From positions 4,695,501 through 4,759,500 of the forward strand of contig NZ_CP029190.1 in NCBI RefSeq assembly GCF_008642295.1: DNA of 64,000 bases, read 5' to 3'. Source of the DNA: Streptomyces venezuelae (GTDB taxonomy: Bacteria > Actinomycetota > Actinomycetes > Streptomycetales > Streptomycetaceae). Shown piece by piece: positions 16,092 to 24,671 of the stretch. The translations under genes and the position numbers were made by a program. Each line of letters begins with the position of its first letter. Position 1 is the first letter of the stretch. The notes under the pieces were generated by a model, which saw only the letters and a program-made list of their open reading frames with translations, was not told the DNA's origin and did no database searches.

Positions 16092-16281
16092 CGCGCGCCA
16101 GCGTCTCCCGCATGATGTCCTCGATGGGGATGCCGGGTGCAGGGTTGGCCATGCGCTCGTCGATGAGCCGGTTGATCTCGCGCTCTTCCCACTCCTGGTC
16201 GTCGCGGTCCGCGCGCTCCACGACCTCCGCCAGGTGGGCGCGCACGTTGCGGATGGACTCTCTGGGCAGCGGCTGCGTCAT
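16084..16281 (-). CDS. Phd-like antitoxin with internal deletion
   Basis: 65 aa from the ATG at 16281. The beginning (LPRESIRNVRAHLAEVVERA) and the end (EWEEREINRLIDERMANP ... EDIMRETLARGE) look like a Phd/YefM-family antitoxin paired with RelE/ParE. The central strand segment that family members carry (an ITRRG-x-x-VAVVV type stretch of roughly 20-25 residues) is absent: the sequence jumps from ADRDD directly to QEWEE. The DNA-binding dimer fold is therefore probably broken. Normal relatives are around 85-90 aa. With the frameshifted toxin behind it, the pair looks like a decaying toxin-antitoxin operon. Confidence 0.7.
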   Translation of the reverse strand: MTQPLPRESIRNVRAHLAEVVERADRDDQEWEEREINRLIDERMANPAPGIPIEDIMRETLARGE

Positions 16282-16353
16282 GAGTTCAAACGTATCGAGT
16301 GTGCCATGTGTACCCGTTTCTTCGGCGTTGGACGAGTGCCACTGGCGACGGGG

Positions 16354-16383
16354 CCGGGAGGGAGGGGGCGGCCTCCCTCCCGG
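16354..16383. terminator. Terminator of the LmbU/PhyH operon
   Basis: A perfect 12-bp stem (16354-16365 with 16372-16383) and a 6-nt loop, 11 bp beyond the stop of the dioxygenase gene on the minus strand. Confidence 0.75.
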
Positions 16384-16394
16384 TGGGGGTGGGG

Positions 16395-17210
16395 TCAGGG
16401 GGTGGTTGCGGTTGAGTTGCGGATCTTGCGGATGTTTTCGTTCAGGCCGTGGTCGGCGCCCTGGGCGCGTTCGAGGTCGACCATGGCCGCCGGGCGGTAG
16501 TTGAGGATGTACGCGCGCCGGGCCCGGGCCGTTGTGTTGCCCCGGGAGGAGTGCAGGGTGCCGCCGGCGTGGGCGACGCCGTGGCCGGCCGGGAGGGGGA
16601 CCGGGGTGGCGCCGGGCTCGGTCTCCGAGCAGTCGCATTCGATGTTGCGGCCGTCGCTGGTGGGGCGGTGCGGGCGGAGCGGGAGCTCGTGGGAGCCGCG
16701 GACGTACCACATGCAGCCGTTGTCGACCGTGGCGTCGTCGAGGGCGATCCAGATCGAGACGGCGCGGGTGTCGGGGAGGTCGACCCAGTACGCCATGTCC
16801 TGGTGCCACGGCGTGGCCACGCCGGAGTACGGGTCCTTGTGGATCAGCATGTCGAAGTCGAGGACCGCGTCCTGGCCGATGAGCTCGCGGGCCGTCTCCA
16901 GGGCCCGCCGGTGCAGGGGCATCTCGCGCAGTGCCGGGTGGAGGGCGGACGGCCACATGATCTGGGTGATGTTCTCCCGGCCGCCGTCCCGCCCGCCGAC
17001 ATGGCTGCCGAGGTCGGAGCGCTTGTCGCCGCTTTCGATCGCACCGCTGAGGAACCGGTCGTAGATTTCGCGGTACGTCTCGATCTCGGCCGCAGTGAGA
17101 AGCCGGCCGACCTCTGCGAAACCGTCCTCCTTGAATACGCGTGCCAGATCGTTCCCGGTCTCCGTCGTCACTGCGCTGAACCTGCCCCTCGTGCGAGTGT
17201 GAAACGCCAT
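16395..17210 (-). CDS. Phytanoyl-CoA dioxygenase (PhyH) family Fe/2-oxoglutarate oxygenase
   Basis: 271 aa. The iron site is visible as ATPWHQDMAYW (H136, D138 of the H-x-D pair) with the distal His in GGTLHSSRGN (about H220) and an Arg shortly after. ALDDATVDNGCMWYVRGSH is the typical PhyH core strand. The enzyme should hydroxylate or otherwise oxidise a small molecule using Fe(II), O2 and 2-oxoglutarate. Last gene of the minus-strand operon that starts at 24500, 45 bp behind the LmbU-type regulator, so it is a likely tailoring enzyme for that cluster's product. It lacks an obvious ectoine-hydroxylase context, since no ect genes are nearby. Confidence 0.9.
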   Translation of the reverse strand: MAFHTRTRGRFSAVTTETGNDLARVFKEDGFAEVGRLLTAAEIETYREIYDRFLSGAIESGDKRSDLGSHVGGRDGGRENITQIMWPSALHPALREMPLHRRALETARELIGQDAVLDFDMLIHKDPYSGVATPWHQDMAYWVDLPDTRAVSIWIALDDATVDNGCMWYVRGSHELPLRPHRPTSDGRNIECDCSETEPGATPVPLPAGHGVAHAGGTLHSSRGNTTARARRAYILNYRPAAMVDLERAQGADHGLNENIRKIRNSTATTP

Positions 17211-17255
17211 TTCCCTTTCGAATGCAGCGAACGTAGTGAGAGGGGTTCGGGATGG

Positions 17256-17981
17256 TCAATGGTCTTGGGTCGGGGCCGAGTTGGGGGATGCTCCAGGACC
17301 TGCTGCGGAATCCAGGGCTTCGATGATCCAGTGGGATAAATCCCGGTCGGCGCGCCGGGCCGCGGCTTCCCAGCGGCGGTGGCGTTCCACGGAGACGGGG
17401 AGCCGCAATTCGGTGTCCGCCGGGGAGGTTGGGCCGGAGGGTGCGGAAGCGGCACCTGCCCTGATGCGGCGGCGCAGTTCGTTGCGGGACCAGCCCGCCG
17501 CCCCGGCGCGGTCCAGCCACATGTCCTGGAGGGCCGGCGGCATGGCGGCGACCTCCGCGTGGTGCTGCATGCTCAGGCCCGGCCGGCGGCGGTCCGGCGG
17601 GAACTTCCGGGCGATCCAGGCGTAGTTGCGCAGGGTCTGGTAGTCGAGGGAGGTGCCGTCGATGGCGTGGCGGTAGCGCTCCGGGAAGCGGTCCTGGCCG
17701 TAGACCAGCCAGTCGCCCAGCCACCAGACCGCGGAGTCGGCGGTCGCGGTGAGGGCCTGGCCGATGTTCAGCCAGTCGTCGATGTTCAGCCGGGCGGGGA
17801 GCCGCAGCGAGATCCGGTCCGTACGGGGGGCCGCCGGCGCCCCGCCCCGGGCCGCGCGGCCCGCGGGGGTCCAGGCGGGCGAGGGGCCCCTCTGCGTACT
17901 GCGCGGGACCGGCCCTGCCGCCCCCGCCGCCCCGACCACCCCGGCCGCCCCAACTGCTCTGAGATCAACAGGACTTCGCAT
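17256..17981 (-). CDS. LmbU family transcriptional regulator
   Basis: 241 aa, with AAGGAGG five bases before the ATG. The first 55 residues are Ala/Pro/Gly-rich and low complexity. The core RLPARLNIDDWLNIGQALT, AVWWLGDWLVYGQDRFPERY, TSLDYQTLRNYAWIARKFPP and DRAGAAGWSRNELRRRIR is the LmbU/NovE pattern with its C-terminal helix-turn-helix. LmbU-type proteins are cluster-situated activators of antibiotic operons (lincomycin, novobiocin, hormaomycin). Its presence inside this operon is the best indication that 16.4-24.5 kb makes a specialised metabolite. The C-terminal tail (ELRLPVSVERHRRWEAAARR) resembles a ribbon-helix-like addition. Confidence 0.9.
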   Translation of the reverse strand: MRSPVDLRAVGAAGVVGAAGAAGPVPRSTQRGPSPAWTPAGRAARGGAPAAPRTDRISLRLPARLNIDDWLNIGQALTATADSAVWWLGDWLVYGQDRFPERYRHAIDGTSLDYQTLRNYAWIARKFPPDRRRPGLSMQHHAEVAAMPPALQDMWLDRAGAAGWSRNELRRRIRAGAASAPSGPTSPADTELRLPVSVERHRRWEAAARRADRDLSHWIIEALDSAAGPGASPNSAPTQDH

Positions 17982-18067
17982 TGGCGCCTCCTTGATCGAT
18001 TCGCGTCGATCATGGTGGCCGGATCGTGCCCTGACAAGGTCCAGACCAATGGTTCGTCAGTACCGGC

Positions 18068-19390
18068 TCAGGGGCGGCCCATCGCCCGGTACTCCCAGCC
18101 CGCCGCACGCCACCGCGCCCCGTCGAGCGCATGCCGGGCGTCCACGATCCGCCGCTCGGCGACCTCCGCAGCGAGGTCCCCGGGCGCCAGCTCCGCGTAC
18201 TGCCGCCACTCCGTGAGCAGCAGCACCACCTGGGCGTCCTGCGCCGCCTCCGCCGCCGAATCGGCGCAGTTCAGCATGGGGTACGCCTTGCGTACGCGGT
18301 CGAGGGCGACCGGGTCGTGTACGGACACCACCGCGCCCTGCCGCTCCAGGGCCGCCGCCACGGCGAGCGCGGGCGAGTCCCGGATGTCGTCGGAATCCGG
18401 CTTGAACGCCGCCCCGAGCGCCGCCACCTTGCGTCCGGCGAGGCTGCCCCCGACCAGCTCCCGCGCCAGCTCCACCACCCGCTCCCGGCGGCGCAGATTG
18501 ATCGCGTCCACCTCGCGCAGGAAGCCCAGGGCCGGCCCGGCGCCCAGTTCCTCGGCGCGCGCCCACAGTGCCCGGATGTCCTTCGGCAGGCATCCCCCGC
18601 CGAACCCGAGGCCCGGGCGCAGGAACCGCCCGCCGATCCGCTCGTCGAGGCCGAGCGCCTCAGCCAGTTGGAGGACGTCCGCACCCGCGGATTCACAGAC
18701 CTCCGCCATGGCGTTGATGTACGAGATCTTTGTGGCGAGAAAGGCATTGGCGGCACTCTTGACCAGCTCCGCGGTCGCGAAATCCGTCACCACATAGGGG
18801 ATTTCCCCGCCGAGGGGTTCGTACACCTCGCGGAGAATCCGTTCGGCGCGTGCGCTCCGCACTCCGAGCACAATGCGGTCCGGGCGGAGCGTGTCCGCCA
18901 CCGCAAATCCCTCGCGCAGGAATTCCGGATTCCATGCGAGTTCCGCCCGGGCACCGGCCGGCGCCTGCCGCGTCATACGGGCGGCGAGCCTTTCCGCGGT
19001 GCCCACCGGAACGGTGGACTTCCCGACGACCAGGCAATCCCGTACGAGATGGGGGGCGAGGGAATCCACCGCCGCATCGAGCTGCCCGAGATCGGCCGCC
19101 AGTCCGTCGGGCCGCTGGGGGGTGCCCAGGCACAGGAAATGCACCTCGCCGAACGCCCCGGCCTCCTCATAGGAGGTGGTGAAGCGGAGCCGGCCCGACC
19201 GCACACCGCGGTGCAGCAGATCGCCCAGACCCTGCTCGTGGATGGGGAGTTCGGCCCGGTTGAGGCGGGCGACCTTCTCCGCATCGATGTCGAGGGCGAG
19301 GACCCGGTGGCCCGCCTCCGCCATACAGGCGGCGTGGGTGATGCCGAGGTACCCGCTCCCGATCACCGTCATGCGGTACCGCTTGGGCAT
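18068..19390 (-). CDS. UDP-glucose/GDP-mannose 6-dehydrogenase family
   Basis: 440 aa, full length. NAD-binding motif GSGYLG (residues 11-16), KSTVPVGT (125-131), NPEFLREG (154-161), KSAANAFLATKISYINAMAE (211-230), and the active-site Cys in GFGGGCLPKD (C267). A C-terminal UDP-binding domain is present (AFKPDSDDIRDSPAL). It oxidises the C6 of a nucleotide sugar to a uronic acid using two NAD+. In the operon it sits between the MFS exporter and the LmbU regulator, so it probably supplies a uronic-acid-type sugar for the cluster's product rather than wall polymer. The N-terminal GYLG replaces the more usual GYVG. Confidence 0.93.
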   Translation of the reverse strand: MPKRYRMTVIGSGYLGITHAACMAEAGHRVLALDIDAEKVARLNRAELPIHEQGLGDLLHRGVRSGRLRFTTSYEEAGAFGEVHFLCLGTPQRPDGLAADLGQLDAAVDSLAPHLVRDCLVVGKSTVPVGTAERLAARMTRQAPAGARAELAWNPEFLREGFAVADTLRPDRIVLGVRSARAERILREVYEPLGGEIPYVVTDFATAELVKSAANAFLATKISYINAMAEVCESAGADVLQLAEALGLDERIGGRFLRPGLGFGGGCLPKDIRALWARAEELGAGPALGFLREVDAINLRRRERVVELARELVGGSLAGRKVAALGAAFKPDSDDIRDSPALAVAAALERQGAVVSVHDPVALDRVRKAYPMLNCADSAAEAAQDAQVVLLLTEWRQYAELAPGDLAAEVAERRIVDARHALDGARWRAAGWEYRAMGRP

Positions 19391-19424
19391 GTTCCTGTCC
19401 TTCGGTGGGGTGTGGTGGGGGTGG

Positions 19425-20747
19425 TCATACGGATGCGGCGTCGCGGGCCGCCGCCGCCGGCGCTGCGCGCCGCAGTCGCCGGACCGGGGTCGTGACGATC
19501 AGCGCCGCCGCGCACCCGGTGCTGATCAGGGCCGCGAGCAGCAGCAGTTCACGGATGCCCGCGACCGAGCTGGCCGGGCCGGCGATCACCTGGCCGAGCG
19601 GAACGGCGAGGATCGAGCCCGCGATCTCGTACGCGGAGACCCGGTTGAGCCGGTCCTCGGGGATCTGGGTCTGTACGGTGGTCGCCCACTGCACGCCCCA
19701 GAAGGCCCAGCCGGTGCCGCTCACCGCGTACCCGAGCAGCAGCACCGGCAGCCCGAGGTCCGGGGCGAGGCCGGCGGCCAGCGGCATCATCGGGAACAGG
19801 AACATCGCCACCGCCCCGCCGAACAGCGGTCGCACCGGCCGGATCCGGATGGCGACCAGGCCGCCGATCACGCACCCGGCCCCGAACGCGCCCTCCGCAT
19901 AACCGAACGCGGCGCTCCCGTGCGCCCCGGTGACCGAGGCCGCGCCGAGCGGCACGATCGGGCCCCAGACGAAGACGCCGAGCACCCACCAGATCAGCAC
20001 GACCGCCCACAGCCAGGACCGCGACCGGAACTCGTGCCAGCCGGTCTTCAGGTTCTCCAGGGTGGACGCCGAACGGTCGACCTCGTACGCGCCGAGGCGC
20101 AGTGCGAGCAGGCTCAGCCCGCTGGCCGCGAAGGTGCCCGAGGTGGCCGCGAACGCCCAGGCCGGAGAGGCCGCCGCGACCAGGAGCCCGGCGAGCGCCG
20201 GCCCCGCCATGGTGGAGATGCCCTGAGCCACCCGCAGGACTCCGTTGGCCTTCTGCGGATCGGCGGCGACCTGGGGGACCAGGCCGTTCACCCCCGGCTG
20301 GAACATCGCGGTGGCGAGCCCGCCGAGAGCGGTCACGCCGATCAGGAACCACAGTCCGGGCCGCCCGGTCGCGAAGGCCACGGCCGTCGCGCCGATCAGA
20401 GCGCACCGCACCGCATCCGCCGCGATCATCAGCGGTCGCGGGTGGACCTGGTCCGCCAGTACGCCGCCGAACACCACGAACAGCGCGAACGCCCCCATCC
20501 AGGCACCCAGCGCGTACCCGACGGCACTCACCCCGTACCCGAGCGCCAGCATCGCCACCGAGAGGGCGACGGGCAGCATCGCATCGCCGAGCAGCGAGGC
20601 GATCCGGGCCGTGAAGTAGAGGGTGAAGTTGCGCGTCCACAGCGGCGCAGCGCCCGCGCCCGAGGCAGCGCCCGCGCCCGAGGCCGGGGCGGTGCCCGAG
20701 CCGGTGCCGGAGGCCGCGCCCGAGGCCGGGGCCGGGGAGTCGGTCAT
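19425..20747 (-). CDS. MFS transporter (probable product exporter)
   Basis: 440 aa with about 12 hydrophobic helices, e.g. FTLYFTARIASLLGDAMLPV, GALGAWMGAFALFVVFGG-type and ALGGLATAMFQPGVNGLVPQ. The LADQVHPRPLMI loop matches the MFS motif A position. The pattern is that of the MFS-3/enterobactin-exporter-like group common in actinomycete export. The N-terminus is a Ser/Ala/Gly-rich extension, with a repeated ASGAASG/AGAA element encoded by a short DNA repeat. The ATG begins 1 bp after the stop of the synthetase gene, so it is co-translated. Export or self-resistance for the cluster product is inferred. Confidence 0.9.
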   Translation of the reverse strand: MTDSPAPASGAASGTGSGTAPASGAGAASGAGAAPLWTRNFTLYFTARIASLLGDAMLPVALSVAMLALGYGVSAVGYALGAWMGAFALFVVFGGVLADQVHPRPLMIAADAVRCALIGATAVAFATGRPGLWFLIGVTALGGLATAMFQPGVNGLVPQVAADPQKANGVLRVAQGISTMAGPALAGLLVAAASPAWAFAATSGTFAASGLSLLALRLGAYEVDRSASTLENLKTGWHEFRSRSWLWAVVLIWWVLGVFVWGPIVPLGAASVTGAHGSAAFGYAEGAFGAGCVIGGLVAIRIRPVRPLFGGAVAMFLFPMMPLAAGLAPDLGLPVLLLGYAVSGTGWAFWGVQWATTVQTQIPEDRLNRVSAYEIAGSILAVPLGQVIAGPASSVAGIRELLLLAALISTGCAAALIVTTPVRRLRRAAPAAAARDAASV

Positions 20748-20748
20748 C

Positions 20749-22560
20749 TCAGAGCTCCACCCGGACGCCGTACGTCCGCAGCCAGTCGTCCAGTTGCAGC
20801 GCCGTCTCCAGCACCGCCCGGCCGACCCCCTCCAGGGCCGTCGCCTGCCGCAGGCCCTCCGCCAGCAGCGGCAGCACCGGGCTGTCCCCGGCGCGTACGA
20901 CCGCGGCGAGCCGCTCCCGCAGCACCCGGTCGTAGGCCTCGTCCCGCAGGTTCGGGTAGGGGGTCTTGACCCGCATCGCGACCTGCTCCGGCAGCACGTC
21001 GCGCAGCGCGGCGCGCAGCACGCTCTTCTCCCGGCCGTCGTGGGACTTCATCGACCAGGGGATGTCGAAGGTGTACGCCAGCAGGCGCGGGTCGGCGAAC
21101 GGAACCCGGATGTCCAGGCCGGCGGCCGTGCCCAGCCGGTCGAGCCGGTCGAAGAGCACCCGCGAGTGCCGGGTCAGCGCGAGATAGGTGACCTCCCGGT
21201 GCCGTGCCTCGGCCGGATCGGCGACGGCCGCCCGCGCGTCCACCTCGGCGATCGCATCGCGGTGGCAGTCGTGTTCGTACGCGGCGAGGTCCAGGGTCGC
21301 CAGCAGCCCCGCGTCGAAGACGGCGGCCATGCCGTCGAACCGGGCGCGGCCCTCCTCCACCCACGGGAAGGTGTCGGTGTGCACCCAGCGGTCGAAGCGC
21401 TGCCAGTTGTAGCCGCCGAACACGTCGTCGCCGAGCTCGCCGGAGAGCGCCACGGGAGCGTGCTCGCGGGCGGCCCGGAACAGGCTGAGCAGCGAGGCGT
21501 ACTGGTCGCCCTTGTTGATCGGGACGTCGTACGCGGCCAGCACGTCCGCCCGCAGCCGCGGGTCGAGGAGGTCGAGGCCGGCCAGGGAGATCTCGTGGTG
21601 GTGGGTCCCGGCGTGCCCGGCCATCAGGCGCGCGTACGCATGGTCCTCGTTGCCCGAGGTGCCGTCCGGGTCCTCGGCGTCCTGGTCGTTGACCGCGAGA
21701 CTGCGGACCGGGCCGGTTCCGAGCCCGCTCGCCGTCCGCGCGGCGAGGGCCGTCAGCGAGCTGGAGTCCAGGCCTCCGGACAGCAGCGAGGCGGGCGGCT
21801 CGCCGGCCGGCCCGAACTGCTCCGCGACCACCGTCTCCAGCAGCTCCCGCACGGTGGCGACGGTCTTGTCCAGGCCGTCCGGGTGCTCCCCGGCCCGCAG
21901 TGCCCAGTACCGCCGCTCGCTCGGCCGGTGCCCCCGCCCGACCCGCACCACGCACCCGGGCCGCACCTCGTACATGCCCCGGAACATCGCATGGCCCGGC
22001 ACCCGGGCGATGGAGAGGATGTCGCGGAGCCCGCCGGCGTCCACGGCCGGGGTGAAACCGGGGTGCGCCAGGATCGCCTTCGGCTCCGAGCCGAACAGGA
22101 CGCCGTGCTCCGTCGGCGCGTAGAACAGCGGCTTCACCCCCATCCGGTCGCGGACCAGGAACAGCTCCTCGCGGCGCTCGTCCCAGAGGGCGAAGGCGTA
22201 CGTGCCCTCGATCCGCTCGGCGCACTCCTCGCCCCACTGCTCGTACGCGCGCAGCACCACCTCCGCGTCGGCATCGGACCGGACGTCGCGGCCCAGCGAA
22301 CGCAGCCGGGCGCGCAGCGCCTGCGCATTGCCCAGACGGCCCGCGAAGGTGAGGACGGTGCGGCTGCCCGCGGCATTGCCGGTGGCCAGCGGCTGTACGT
22401 CGGAGGGCGAGGTGCTCCGGTGGCCGAGGGCGGCGTGGGCCGACCGCCAGAGCCCTTCGCCGGCCGGACCGCGCCCGGCGAGTGCCGAGGTCATGACGCC
22501 TATGGGGTCGAGGTTCCCGGAAGTGGGGGAGAAGTCGACCCAGCCGGCTGTCGCTGACAT
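20749..22560 (-). CDS. Asparagine-synthetase-like amidotransferase lacking the glutaminase Cys
   Basis: 603 aa, class II AsnB/beta-lactam-synthetase superfamily. The N-terminal Ntn domain (1-220) keeps AGWVDF, YAFALWDERREELFLVRDR and KPLFYA. Residue 2 is Ser (M-S-A-T-A-G-W-V-D) where AsnB has the catalytic Cys (M-C-G-I-A-G-W-V-D), so glutaminase activity should be lost. The synthetase domain has the PP-loop SGGLDSSSLTAL, the GELGDDVFGGYN segment, and DIRVPFADPRLLAYTFDIPW. Enzymes of this kind adenylate a carboxylate and couple it to an amine or close a lactam. It is the second gene of the LmbU-linked operon and probably forms the key amide bond. AAAGG precedes the ATG. Confidence 0.9.
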   Translation of the reverse strand: MSATAGWVDFSPTSGNLDPIGVMTSALAGRGPAGEGLWRSAHAALGHRSTSPSDVQPLATGNAAGSRTVLTFAGRLGNAQALRARLRSLGRDVRSDADAEVVLRAYEQWGEECAERIEGTYAFALWDERREELFLVRDRMGVKPLFYAPTEHGVLFGSEPKAILAHPGFTPAVDAGGLRDILSIARVPGHAMFRGMYEVRPGCVVRVGRGHRPSERRYWALRAGEHPDGLDKTVATVRELLETVVAEQFGPAGEPPASLLSGGLDSSSLTALAARTASGLGTGPVRSLAVNDQDAEDPDGTSGNEDHAYARLMAGHAGTHHHEISLAGLDLLDPRLRADVLAAYDVPINKGDQYASLLSLFRAAREHAPVALSGELGDDVFGGYNWQRFDRWVHTDTFPWVEEGRARFDGMAAVFDAGLLATLDLAAYEHDCHRDAIAEVDARAAVADPAEARHREVTYLALTRHSRVLFDRLDRLGTAAGLDIRVPFADPRLLAYTFDIPWSMKSHDGREKSVLRAALRDVLPEQVAMRVKTPYPNLRDEAYDRVLRERLAAVVRAGDSPVLPLLAEGLRQATALEGVGRAVLETALQLDDWLRTYGVRVEL

Positions 22561-22595
22561 GCGAGTGAACCTTTCTGCAGGCGGGTTGGGGCTGG

Positions 22596-24500
22596 TCAGG
22601 AGCCGGAGGCAGGGGCAGCGGGAGAGCCGGGGGCGGTCTCGTCGTAGTCGCCGTGGATGTCGCAGGCGTACCACTGGGCGAGCGCCCGCATCGCCTCCAT
22701 GACCGGGGCGGTGGGCCGCCAGCCGAGCTCGCGCTCGATCAGGCCGGTGGCCATGGACCAGCGCGGGGAGAGCGGGACCTGGCTCCACTCCCAGGGGGTG
22801 CGCCGTGAGACATCGGCGAGCAGCCCGGCGAGCTCCACCTCGCCGTGCCGGGCGGACGCCACGTTCAGGACCGGCCGGGCGGGCGGGGCGGCGAGCACGG
22901 CACGGATCGCGTCCGCGAGATCGCGGTGGTCCAGGATCTGGTGCACACCCTGTGGGTCGAGCAGCAGCGGCCGGCGCGTCCAGGCCAGGTCCACCCAGCG
23001 CACACAGGCGGTGGACGCGGGCGCGTGCGGGCCCACCGGGTCGGCGATCCGCAGCACCTGTACGGGGATCCCGGCCGTCTCGCCCCACTCCCGGCAGCGG
23101 CGTTCCTCCTCCCACCAGCCGCGGGCCACGTCGTCCTGCGGGGCGTCGGGGCCCACCGCCTCCTCGGCGAGCTCGCCGGGGGCGCTTCCGCGGTACACCG
23201 CGGCCGATCCCAGGTACACGAACCGCTCCGCCCCGGCGGTACGGGCGGCGTCCAGGGCCGCTGCGAGGCCGGCGCCGTCGCCGCTGCCGAGGTGGACGGC
23301 GGCACGGGCCCGGAGCCCCAGATCGCCGAGGGTTCCCGCCAGCTGCCGGCCGAACCCGCCGTCCCCGCCGGTCACCAGGACCGAGGGGACCGAGGAGCCG
23401 CCGCCGGCCGACCGGGTCCCACCGGCCAGGCCGGACGCATCGGCCCGGCGGCCCTCGTCCATGGCCGCGAGTGCCAGATCCCTGATCACGGGCGCCATCG
23501 CCAGGAGCTCCTCGGCGGTGTGCTCCTCGCACAGCCCGCCGGGACCCAGCGTCTCCATTACGGCAGCAGCGGTCCGCCGGTCGGGCTCCGGCGCCCCGGC
23601 ACCGGCGAGCACCACCCCGAGCGCGTACCCGGTCAGCCACACGGCACGGGCGACCCGCTCGCCGAGCTGCTGCCGGGCCGGGCCGGTCCCCGGGGCCCCG
23701 TACCCCGCGAGGCAGCCGTCCAGGGTTCCGGTCCGGCGCAGCCAGCGCTCGGTCTCCAGGTACTCCCAGCTGCCGGTGTCCGCATCCCGCACGGCACACC
23801 GGGCGTCCCCGTACTGGTAGAACGGCACGACCGCGAACCGGGGGCAGTCACCCGCCCCGGCGTCCTCGGGGGCCGTCCCCTCGAACCAGGTCGCCTGCCG
23901 GAACCCGTGGTAGCTGTTCCCCGCCAGGCTGGGCAGCGCGTCGTGCTGCACCGTGCTCGGCGTACAGAAGCGGACCGGCACCCCGCGCTCGTTCAGGAAC
24001 CGCTGCACGACCACGTCGTACGGCCAGCCGCCGCCGTGCCGCTCCTGGAACTCCCCGTACTCGCGGGCCAGTTCGGCGGGCAGCAGCAGCGCCTGGCACG
24101 GCACGTGCTCCTGCAGGGTGTACGCCCAGCCGGCACCGGTCAGCGCGGCGAGCCGGGCGACCGCTCCGTTACGGGCCTCCCAGCCGCCGTAGAAGGAGAT
24201 CGCCTCCCCGGCGGGCGCGGCGGCTGCCGCCCGCTCGACGTGCTCGTAGAACCCCTCGGCGAGCACCACATCGTCCTGGAGCACCAGGTGGTGCGTGGCG
24301 TCCGGTGCGACACAGCCCCAGGACACCAGTGCGGTGCGCAGCGCCGTCGGCCGCCCGTCCGGGTCCGGGTCGGTGGTCACCAGGATCCGCCCCTGCGGGT
24401 CGGCCTCGGCGAGCCGGCGGGCCTCCTCCATCCGCTTCGGGTGCGCCATCACGGCACCGCTCAGCCTGATCCCTGCCCCATCACGGCCCACGGGTCCCAC
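22596..24500 (-). CDS. Glycosyltransferase-like domain fused to SDR/epimerase-like domain
   Basis: Up to 634 aa. The N-terminal part (to about residue 260) resembles a GT-A glycosyltransferase: IRLSGAVMAHPKR, HHLVLQDDVVLAEGF with a DD metal motif, GWAYTLQEHVPCQALLLP, and STVQHDALPSLAGNSYHG. A helical linker follows. Then comes an extended-SDR domain with VLVTGGDGGFGRQLAG (nucleotide-binding Gly motif), RFVYLGSAAVYRGS and IPVQVLRIADPVGPH. The expected YxxxK catalytic pair is not evident: the position reads RGWWEEERR, so dehydratase or epimerase chemistry is uncertain. GTG 24500 has GGTGGAG close upstream; GTG 24491 or ATG 24449 are alternatives. First gene of the operon. Confidence 0.8.
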   Translation of the reverse strand: MGPVGRDGAGIRLSGAVMAHPKRMEEARRLAEADPQGRILVTTDPDPDGRPTALRTALVSWGCVAPDATHHLVLQDDVVLAEGFYEHVERAAAAAPAGEAISFYGGWEARNGAVARLAALTGAGWAYTLQEHVPCQALLLPAELAREYGEFQERHGGGWPYDVVVQRFLNERGVPVRFCTPSTVQHDALPSLAGNSYHGFRQATWFEGTAPEDAGAGDCPRFAVVPFYQYGDARCAVRDADTGSWEYLETERWLRRTGTLDGCLAGYGAPGTGPARQQLGERVARAVWLTGYALGVVLAGAGAPEPDRRTAAAVMETLGPGGLCEEHTAEELLAMAPVIRDLALAAMDEGRRADASGLAGGTRSAGGGSSVPSVLVTGGDGGFGRQLAGTLGDLGLRARAAVHLGSGDGAGLAAALDAARTAGAERFVYLGSAAVYRGSAPGELAEEAVGPDAPQDDVARGWWEEERRCREWGETAGIPVQVLRIADPVGPHAPASTACVRWVDLAWTRRPLLLDPQGVHQILDHRDLADAIRAVLAAPPARPVLNVASARHGEVELAGLLADVSRRTPWEWSQVPLSPRWSMATGLIERELGWRPTAPVMEAMRALAQWYACDIHGDYDETAPGSPAAPASGS

Positions 24501-24671
24501 GTCTCCACCTCAACACCAACGATCGACACGGCTCTCACCGAGCCCCGGCACCGCTCATGTTGACCATGCCCCCATCCCGCAGCAAGGTCTATACCACCGG
24601 GCCGAGTTGGCCGCGGCGGCTGTCCCGCCGGCGGGACGGTACGCCCACCCCGCATCCCCGAAGGAGCTCGT

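Noticed and set aside
16395..17210. Ectoine hydroxylase EctD
   Set aside because: PhyH fold is shared, but no ectABC genes are near and the flanks belong to an LmbU-type operon.
20623..22557. 644-residue open frame on the plus strand, antisense to the synthetase gene
   Set aside because: It is the high-GC mirror of the AsnB-like gene: Arg/Gly/Pro/Val-rich without any domain, while the minus strand encodes a full enzyme.
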